Positions 57,934 through 64,000 of a stretch of DNA of 64,000 nucleotides are shown piece by piece. A model generated the notes under the pieces. It had not been told where the DNA came from. It did no database searches and was given only the letters and a program-made list of their open reading frames with translations. A program made the position numbers and the translations under genes. Every line of letters begins with the position of its first letter. The first letter of the stretch is position 1. This DNA is from Clostridiaceae bacterium Marseille-Q3526 (GTDB lineage Bacteria > Bacillota > Clostridia > Lachnospirales > Lachnospiraceae): the NCBI GenBank assembly GCA_018223375.1, contig JAGTTS010000005.1, positions 189,001 through 253,000 on the forward strand. Reading direction: 5' to 3'.

Positions 57934-59240
57934 AATTACTGAGACGCCTTCTCATCGGATCGAATGAGAATATCGAGCAGAGAAACATGATCTGGAATAT
58001 GATCGGAAGCTTTCTCTACGCTTTCGCCTCCATGATGCTGACCATTGCAGTGATTCAGGTGGTGGGGGAGGATCAGGGAGGCGATTTTACCTTCGCCTTT
58101 ACGACCTTTGGCCAGCATATGTTTATGGTGGCCTATTTCGGCATCCGCCCCTTTCACATCACAGATACCAGGCAGAGGTATACCTTTGGAGAGTACCTGA
58201 GGCTGAGATTTATCACCTGCGGGGCGGCTCTGGCCTTCGGCCTTCTGTATGTGGCTGCCCATGGGGGAACCTATACCAGGGAGAAAGCCCTCGTCGTATT
58301 TCTCATGGTAGGCTATAAGGTGATCGACGGCTTTGCCGACGCCTATGAGGCGGAATTCCAGAGAGACGGGCGCCTGTATCTGACGGGAAAATCCAACACA
58401 TTCCGGACGCTTCTTTCCGTGATTTGCTTCATGGGAAGTCTGATGGCCACAGAAAATCTGGTATTTTCCTGCCTGGTGGCAGTCGCAGCTCAGGTACTGG
58501 GCGTGCTTTTGTTTAACGTCTCTGTGATCGGCTGCATTTCCGGCGTGGACTGGAGAGTGAGGAAACAGAAAACCTGGTGGCTGTTCCGGGACAATTTTCT
58601 TCTGTTTCTCTCGGTTATTATTGACTTTTATGTATTTTCCGCGTCCAAGTACGCGGTGGACGCCAATATGGCCAGCCGCGATATGTCGGTATTCGGTGCT
58701 ATTTTCATGCCCACCAGCTTTATTAACCTGGTGGCTGGATTTGTCATCCGCCCGTATCTTACGAAGCTGTCGGCTTCCTGGGAGAAACGGGAGTTTTCCG
58801 GCTATCTGGTAGTTGTGAAGCAGCTGGCGGCCATTATCGCCGGCCTCACCGTGTTCGCCGTGGGATCCGCCTGGTTTTTAGGCATCCCGGTGCTGAGCCT
58901 TCTCTACCCCAAGCTGGGATACGCACTGAAGGACTGCCGGACGGCGCTGCTTCTCATTATTCTGGGAGGCGCGGGGAACGCTTATGTAAACTTATTTTAC
59001 TATTCGCTTGTGATTATGCAGAAACAGCCTTTTATCTTTATCGGCTATACGGTGGTAGGCGTACTGGCCGTCTGCCTGTCCTCCCCCTTTGTGCGGGCGG
59101 CTGGCATTCTGGGAGGCGCTCTGTCCTACTTTATTTTGATGGCGGCGCTGGCGGCCTGCTTTGGCCTGACGGTGGTGTTCTTCTACCGGAGAGAGAAAAA
59201 GGCGCGTAACATGCCAGGAGAACAGGAGGGATCAAGATGA
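57930..59240 (+). CDS. Oligosaccharide flippase-like membrane protein
   Basis: 436 residues with about 12 transmembrane helices and no soluble domain. The helix pattern and the Lys/Arg-rich last residues fit MOP-superfamily (Wzx/MVF-like) flippases that move lipid-linked glycans across the membrane. The N-terminus (RRLLIGSNENIEQRNMIWNM) is typical of clostridial members. Position between LicD and transaminase genes, overlapping both, supports a role in the same glycan. Confidence 0.78.
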   Translation: MKLLRRLLIGSNENIEQRNMIWNMIGSFLYAFASMMLTIAVIQVVGEDQGGDFTFAFTTFGQHMFMVAYFGIRPFHITDTRQRYTFGEYLRLRFITCGAALAFGLLYVAAHGGTYTREKALVVFLMVGYKVIDGFADAYEAEFQRDGRLYLTGKSNTFRTLLSVICFMGSLMATENLVFSCLVAVAAQVLGVLLFNVSVIGCISGVDWRVRKQKTWWLFRDNFLLFLSVIIDFYVFSASKYAVDANMASRDMSVFGAIFMPTSFINLVAGFVIRPYLTKLSASWEKREFSGYLVVVKQLAAIIAGLTVFAVGSAWFLGIPVLSLLYPKLGYALKDCRTALLLIILGGAGNAYVNLFYYSLVIMQKQPFIFIGYTVVGVLAVCLSSPFVRAAGILGGALSYFILMAALAACFGLTVVFFYRREKKARNMPGEQEGSR

Positions 59241-60328
59241 TCAATTTTGCAGTTGGACCGGTGATGATGGACGAGGAGATACGAAGCCTGGGGGCCCAGG
59301 AGATTCCGTACTTCCGCACTCCGGAATTTTCCGCCCTGATGAAGGAAAACGAGACTCTGATGAAGCGGTTTGTGAGAGCGGGAGACGGGGCGCGGGTGCT
59401 GTTTCTCACCGGATCCGGAACTGCGGCCATGGAGGCGGCGGTTCTCAATCTGTTTACTGAGAAGGACCGGGTGCTGGTGGTGAACGGGGGAAGCTTTGGG
59501 GCCAGATTTGAAAAGCTGTGCCAGGTGCTTCAGATTCCCCACGAGACCATTTATCTGGAGCCTGGCAAGGCTTTGAAGAAAGAGCATCTGGACGCTTACG
59601 AGGGGAAGAACTTTACCGGTTTCCTGGTCAATGTCCATGAAACCTCCACCGGCGTGTACTACGACATGGATTTGATCTCCGATTTCTGCAGGAGAAACGG
59701 CCTGGTGCTTCTGGTGGACGCCATCAGCTCTTTTCTGGCCGACGATTTCTTTATGGAAAAATGGGGCGTGGATCTGGTTCTCACCGGTTCTCAGAAGGCC
59801 TTAGCCCTGCCGCCGGGACTGTCTGTCCTGGTGCTGGGGGAGAGAGCGGTTGAGCGGGTGAAAGAACACACGGTCCGGTCCATCTATTTTGACCTGAAGG
59901 ACTACTTAAAGGACGGCGAGAGGGGACAGACGCCCTACACTCCGGCAGTCAGCGTGCTGATCCAGCTGAACAGGAGGCTCAGGCGCATTGAGGAGCAGGG
60001 GCTTTCGGCGGAGCTTGAGAGAATCCGCCGCCAGGCGGAGGATTTCAGAGAGAAAATCAAATCTCTGCCCTTTGAGATTGTGTCGGAATCTCTGTCCTTC
60101 GGGGAGACTCCGCTTCATCCTACTGGTCAGGGAGCTGACAAAACGCCGGTTTCCGCCTACCGGATCTTTGAGATTTTAAAGGATGAGTACGATATTTTTG
60201 TCTGCCCCAACGGCGGGGCGCTGGCAGACCGGATTTTCAGGGTCGGCCATATGGGACATTTGACGGAGGCTGACAATGACAGCCTGATAAGCGCATTGAA
60301 AGACATGCAGAACAGGGGGCTTCTGTGA
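59237..60328 (+). CDS. PLP-dependent aminotransferase, 2-aminoethylphosphonate:pyruvate-like
   Basis: 363 residues of a class V aminotransferase. The PLP lysine lies in LTGSQKALALPPG, with VDAISSFLADDFF and TGSGTAAMEAAVLN nearby, matching 2-AEP:pyruvate and alanine-glyoxylate aminotransferases. In glycan loci such an enzyme can make 2-aminoethylphosphonate from phosphonoacetaldehyde. The phosphonate-forming genes (pepM, ppd) are not in the window. Other amine products, such as amino-alcohol head groups, remain possible. Confidence 0.78.
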   Translation: MINFAVGPVMMDEEIRSLGAQEIPYFRTPEFSALMKENETLMKRFVRAGDGARVLFLTGSGTAAMEAAVLNLFTEKDRVLVVNGGSFGARFEKLCQVLQIPHETIYLEPGKALKKEHLDAYEGKNFTGFLVNVHETSTGVYYDMDLISDFCRRNGLVLLVDAISSFLADDFFMEKWGVDLVLTGSQKALALPPGLSVLVLGERAVERVKEHTVRSIYFDLKDYLKDGERGQTPYTPAVSVLIQLNRRLRRIEEQGLSAELERIRRQAEDFREKIKSLPFEIVSESLSFGETPLHPTGQGADKTPVSAYRIFEILKDEYDIFVCPNGGALADRIFRVGHMGHLTEADNDSLISALKDMQNRGLL

Positions 60329-61113
60329 GAGCATTAATCTTAGCTGCGGGGAGGGGAACCAGGATTTCCCGCTACCTGTCGGGAAAACCAAAGTGTACGG
60401 TGGATATTGGAAACGGCCTCTGCCTGATCCGGTATACGGTGGAGCTGTTAAAGAGCAGGGGGATTTCAGAGATCGGCATTGTGCTGGGCTACCGGGCCCA
60501 GGTGATACGGGACGTGCTGAAGGACTGCTCAGTGAAGTTTTATGTCAACCCGTTTTATGACGTGACAAACAGTATTGCCTCCGCCTGGTTTGCCGGTTCC
60601 TTTGTGGAGGAGGCGGCGCAGGCCGGGGAGGATCTGATGATCATGAACGGCGACGTGTACATGGAGGAGGCTCTGTTAGACCAGATTCTGGCTGAAAAGA
60701 AGAGTCCGGTCATGTTTGCCGACGAGACCAGGAAGGAGACGGCGGACTACAAGTTTTTCTACGAAAACGGCGTCCTGAAAAAATACGGAAAAGAACTGTC
60801 AGGGGACGATATTACAGGAGAATACATTGGAATCGGACGGTTTTCCGCCTCTTTCCTGCCCTGCTTTACAGAGCGGATGAACCAGATGATCGGAGAGCAG
60901 CAGCATTCCGTCTGGTGGGAGAACGTGCTGTATGAGATGACGCGGGAGAGAGACGTGTACGTGCAGGATGTGGGAGGACGCTTCTGGGCCGAGGTGGACT
61001 ACATCGAGGACTACGAGCGGATTTTAGAGCACAGGAATATCGAGCGGATTATCCCGGCACAGCTGGAGATTCTGCGGCCGGGAAACCAGGAGAGATCTGA
61101 AAATGAATTCTAA
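60325..61113 (+). CDS. Nucleotidyltransferase (LicC/PntC-like, probably CTP-dependent)
   Basis: 262 residues. The N-terminus LILAAGRGTRISRYLSGKPK is the nucleotide-binding loop; NPFYDVTNSIASAWFAGSF and MIMNGDVYMEE match LicC/PntC-type cytidylyltransferases acting on phosphocholine or 2-aminoethylphosphonate. It should provide the CDP-activated donor for the LicD-like enzyme. It overlaps the aminotransferase by four bases and DUF2142 by 11. Confidence 0.82.
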   Translation: MRALILAAGRGTRISRYLSGKPKCTVDIGNGLCLIRYTVELLKSRGISEIGIVLGYRAQVIRDVLKDCSVKFYVNPFYDVTNSIASAWFAGSFVEEAAQAGEDLMIMNGDVYMEEALLDQILAEKKSPVMFADETRKETADYKFFYENGVLKKYGKELSGDDITGEYIGIGRFSASFLPCFTERMNQMIGEQQHSVWWENVLYEMTRERDVYVQDVGGRFWAEVDYIEDYERILEHRNIERIIPAQLEILRPGNQERSENEF

Positions 61114-63148
61114 AACAGAGCTTAAAACAGAACCTGAGGCAGAGGTTAAGGCAGATTCAGGCACTGATTCGAAAGCAGGATTTAAAACAGCTTCCGGGGC
61201 AGGAGGGCGCAGAAGACGGCTTTTAAAGGCAGGAGCCTGGACCGTGTTTGTATTCTTCTTCGGGCTTTTGCTGGAGCTGTTCTGCAACCTTTCTCTTTTT
61301 CAGAATGAAAAGGAAGGAAATTTCCCGATTCCTCTGTCAGAGGTGGAGTACGAGGGCTTTCGGCTGGATCAGGGGGAGCGCCTCCTCCTGACGGAAGATG
61401 CCGGAACGATACGGATTCCCGTGGGGGCGTATGTGGGAGAGGTGGCCTGTTCCTACGATTACGACGGTCTTCTGAACATGACGGTCAGGGCCTATGTGGA
61501 AAATGAGTACGGGGAGGTTCGGGAGAGGGACGCTGAAATTTTTCTCGACAAAAATCCCAAGACGATACAGACGGCCTGGATTCCTGTGGGGAAGGAGACA
61601 GACTGCGTTGAGCTTTCCGTCAGCCGGGGAGACCTCTATGAGCCGGGACTTTCCTATATTGACTTTGCCTCCATGCCCTTATCTTTCACAGGCTTTGAGG
61701 CGGTGACAGAGGCGGCGGTCAATCCCTTCCGCCTGTGTTTCTTCTGGTGCGCTGCAGGAACAGTTATCTTTCTGATTGTCTGCAGAAGCTGGATTGGACG
61801 CCATGCGGAGGCAGGTTTTCTGGTCCTCGCGCTCACAGGAGGCCTCCTGCTCTCCCTCTCCCTGCCGGCCAACAAGGTGGGCTTTGACGAGGAAATCCAC
61901 TTTGAGCAGAGCTGCTGGATCGCCCATTACAGAGATCCGGTGCAGCTATCTCCTTCTGTGTTTCAGGAGTTTTCTGCCGGGATCGACACCTGGCCGCTGA
62001 ACCAGCCGGGAGGGCTCAGAGAGCAGAGAGAACTGAACCGCTATCTGGATCAGACGGGAGACTACAGAAACGGTTCCATCTGCTGGAGCGCAGACCTGAA
62101 TAAGACCACGTTTACCGGCTATCTGGGCCAGGCAGCCCTTTTAAAGGCCGGAGAAATATTCCGCCTGCCGTTTTCCATGCTCTTTAAGCTGGGACGGCTG
62201 GGAAATCTTCTGATCTACGCCCTGGCGATGGCTCTGGCTATCCGGAAAACGCCGGTGGGAAAGGGAATGCTGGCCTTTATCGGCCTGATGCCGGCGCCCA
62301 TGATGCTGGCGGGCGTCTACTCCTACGATCCGACAGTGACAGCCTTTACGGCTCTGTCCTGCGCCTATATTCTGGAGGCGGTTCTGAACCCGGAGAGACG
62401 GCTGTCCTGGCGGGAGTTTGCCATTATCATAGGCGCGTTTTTCTGGGGATGCCGGATCAAGGCCGTCTATGCGCCGCTGATCTTAATGGGCTTTTTAATT
62501 CCTGCGGATCGGTTTGAGACGAAGAAAAAGAAGAACTGGATGCGGGCCGGCTTTGCGGCCATGTTTCTGCTTATGATGGCCTCCTTTGTGCTGCCGGTTC
62601 TCATCTCTCCCAGCGAGACGGCAGATCTGCGGGGAGGAGCCACCAGCGAGGCGGGTCAGATGGCCTACGTGCTGGGACAGCCGCTGGCCTACGCGGCGGT
62701 GCTGTTTAAAAATATTTTCTCCAGTTTTCCGTCCTATGTGCTGGGCGAGAGAGCCCTTGGAACGCTGGGCCATCTGGGTGTGGTTTCCTTCCCATGGCTG
62801 CTGTACGCGGCCAGCGCGGCGGTTATCCTCACAGATACCAGGAGTTCCTGTGGAAAAACCCTGACAAAAATCCAGAGACTGTGGATTTTTCTCCTGTCCG
62901 GAGCCTGCGCCGTGCTGGTGTGGACATCCATGTACATTGCCTTTACCCCGCCTGGGAATACTTATATTGAAGGCGTTCAGGGAAGGTATTACCTGCCGTT
63001 TCTGTTTTTGGTGTGGCTGGCGGTAAGCCCCTCCTGCGTGCAGGTAAAGCTGAAAAATTCTGTGTATTATCCGCTGGTGCTGGCCCTGGCGGGAACTGTG
63101 TTCTACGCCGTTTACGCGGCGGATGTGCTGTCGGCGCTGTGTCTGTAG
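61103..63148 (+). CDS. DUF2142-type membrane protein, probable glycosyltransferase
   Basis: 681 residues. After a ~45-residue Lys/Glu-rich cytoplasmic start come a first helix (~48-65), a ~150-residue extracellular beta-rich domain and ~10 helices. KVGFDEEIHFEQSCWIAHYR after the second helix is the usual DUF2142 acidic motif, comparable to the catalytic loop of GT-C glycosyltransferases. It may add a sugar to a lipid-linked glycan on the outer side. The function is inferred. Confidence 0.78.
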   Translation: MNSKTELKTEPEAEVKADSGTDSKAGFKTASGAGGRRRRLLKAGAWTVFVFFFGLLLELFCNLSLFQNEKEGNFPIPLSEVEYEGFRLDQGERLLLTEDAGTIRIPVGAYVGEVACSYDYDGLLNMTVRAYVENEYGEVRERDAEIFLDKNPKTIQTAWIPVGKETDCVELSVSRGDLYEPGLSYIDFASMPLSFTGFEAVTEAAVNPFRLCFFWCAAGTVIFLIVCRSWIGRHAEAGFLVLALTGGLLLSLSLPANKVGFDEEIHFEQSCWIAHYRDPVQLSPSVFQEFSAGIDTWPLNQPGGLREQRELNRYLDQTGDYRNGSICWSADLNKTTFTGYLGQAALLKAGEIFRLPFSMLFKLGRLGNLLIYALAMALAIRKTPVGKGMLAFIGLMPAPMMLAGVYSYDPTVTAFTALSCAYILEAVLNPERRLSWREFAIIIGAFFWGCRIKAVYAPLILMGFLIPADRFETKKKKNWMRAGFAAMFLLMMASFVLPVLISPSETADLRGGATSEAGQMAYVLGQPLAYAAVLFKNIFSSFPSYVLGERALGTLGHLGVVSFPWLLYAASAAVILTDTRSSCGKTLTKIQRLWIFLLSGACAVLVWTSMYIAFTPPGNTYIEGVQGRYYLPFLFLVWLAVSPSCVQVKLKNSVYYPLVLALAGTVFYAVYAADVLSALCL

Positions 63149-63160
63149 GGAGGAAATGAG

Positions 63161-63982
63161 ATGATAGAAAAGAAGGAAAAAAAACTGCACACGTTCGCCA
63201 TCTGCGCCTACGGCGATTCTCCCTATCTGGAGGAATGCATGGCCTCTCTGGCCTGCCAGAGGCAGAAATCGGAGATCATCTGCTGCACCTCCACGCCCAG
63301 TCCCTATATTGAAGGGCTGGCGGAAAAATACAGGATTCCCCTCTATGTGAGGGAGGGGGAAAGCGGGATCAGGGAGGACTGGCTGTTTGCCTACAGGAAG
63401 GCTTCCGGAGATCTGGTGACTATCGCCCACCAGGACGACAGGTATGAAAAGCGGTATGCAGAGACGCTGTTCTCCATGTATGAGAAATACCCGGATATGA
63501 CGGTATTCTGCAGCGACTACGCCACCCTTCGGATGGAGCGGGAGACGGAGGCGCCGAAGCTTCAGCTGGTAAACGCTGTCTGGCTGGTGAAAAAGCTGCT
63601 GCGCCTGCCCCTGCGGTTTAAGGGGCTTTCTGACAGGAAGGCAGTCAAGCGGGCGGCGCTTTTATTCGGCAACTCCGTCTGCTGTCCGTCCTGCACGTAC
63701 AATAAAAAGCTGATAGGAGATCAGCTGTTTGAGTCGGACTTTGAGTTTGCCCTGGACTGGGACAATCTCTACCAGCTGGCCTGCCGCCCCGGCCGGTTTG
63801 TCTGCTCCGAGAGGCCTCTGATTTTTTACCGGGTGCATCCGGGGGCTACCACGAAGCAGTGCATTGAGGACAACCGGAGAAAAAACGACGAGACCGCCAT
63901 GTTTAGGAAAATGTGGCCGGAATCAATGGTAAAGCTTTTCATGCATTTTTACAAAAAGGCCTACAGGGCCTACGAGAAATAG
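63161..63982 (+). CDS. Family 2 glycosyltransferase
   Basis: 273 residues, complete. FAICAYGDSPYLEECMASLA is the GT2 start, followed by VTIAHQDDRYEKRYAE with the nucleotide-sugar Asp pair (HQDD) and DWDNLYQL plus YRVHPGATTK near the acceptor site. It has no transmembrane helix. It adds a sugar during synthesis of the surface glycan encoded from 55971. The operon probably continues past the window end. Confidence 0.87.
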   Translation: MIEKKEKKLHTFAICAYGDSPYLEECMASLACQRQKSEIICCTSTPSPYIEGLAEKYRIPLYVREGESGIREDWLFAYRKASGDLVTIAHQDDRYEKRYAETLFSMYEKYPDMTVFCSDYATLRMERETEAPKLQLVNAVWLVKKLLRLPLRFKGLSDRKAVKRAALLFGNSVCCPSCTYNKKLIGDQLFESDFEFALDWDNLYQLACRPGRFVCSERPLIFYRVHPGATTKQCIEDNRRKNDETAMFRKMWPESMVKLFMHFYKKAYRAYEK

Positions 63983-64000
63983 AGTTCAAACAGAGAAGTT

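Overview
The window is a gene-dense chromosomal segment of a spore-forming, gut-type Firmicute, most likely a Lachnospiraceae (Clostridium cluster XIVa relative). I infer this from the gene families: a SPOCS/LysM spore-coat-type protein, NiaR-controlled nadABC, a short NadB, a long-form LeuA, an Lsa-type ABC-F protein, DUF554, DUF2142 and DUF4367 proteins, with strong AGGAGG ribosome binding sites and sigma-A promoters. I cannot name a species. No rRNA, tRNA, CRISPR array, integrase or complete insertion sequence is visible.

Layout. 1-10.5 kb (+): the end of cysE, a TtcA-like PP-loop enzyme, a SPOCS-LysM protein, an OLD-family ATPase/TOPRIM protein with an unusual cysteine cluster, a GIY-YIG/YaaA fusion, a CDF cation transporter, a metallophosphoesterase lipoprotein, a NUDIX hydrolase and a DUF554 protein. 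10.5-18.2 kb (+): an LRR protein, a LysR regulator coupled to a VWA/metallopeptidase-like protein and a MoxR-type AAA ATPase, a second metallophosphoesterase and a radical SAM protein. 18.3-22.1 kb: ECF-type sigma factor, DUF4367 partner and a secreted protein, then on the minus strand an OGG1-like glycosylase and a TetR regulator. 22.2-28.6 kb (+): small metabolic genes, pyrC, a HAD nucleotidase, malQ and a lipoprotein. 28.6-34.5 kb (+): an Lsa-like ABC-F gene behind a long attenuator-type leader, then nadA-nadB-nadC-niaR. 34.5-37.3 kb (+): arsR, a CobW GTPase, a mini-thioredoxin and a permease behind a palindromic operator. 37.4-42.1 kb: a LysR regulator with minus-strand aldolase, dehydrogenase and TRAP-type transporter genes that share a promoter motif. 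42.3-45.1 kb: clpB with a degenerate CIRCE element.

45.1-45.9 kb is the most interesting part. A 200-bp nested palindrome and an Rpn-transposase remnant precede a glutaredoxin-like gene in which an in-frame TGA replaces the first cysteine of a CPDC motif. A bacterial-SECIS-like hairpin lies at the right distance downstream. Ordinary gene calling splits or truncates this gene; I read it as a selenoprotein.

46-52 kb (+): a three-gene ABC importer (ATPase, fused double permease, lipoprotein) and leuA. 51.9-55.6 kb: a 1254-residue PAS/GGDEF/EAL/GGDEF cyclic-di-GMP protein, followed by a cluster of hairpin repeats. 56-64 kb (+): a tightly overlapping surface-glycan operon (glf, licD-like, flippase, AEP-transaminase-like, nucleotidyltransferase, DUF2142, GT2). 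It suggests a galactofuranose-containing glycan carrying a phospho- or phosphono-linked substituent.
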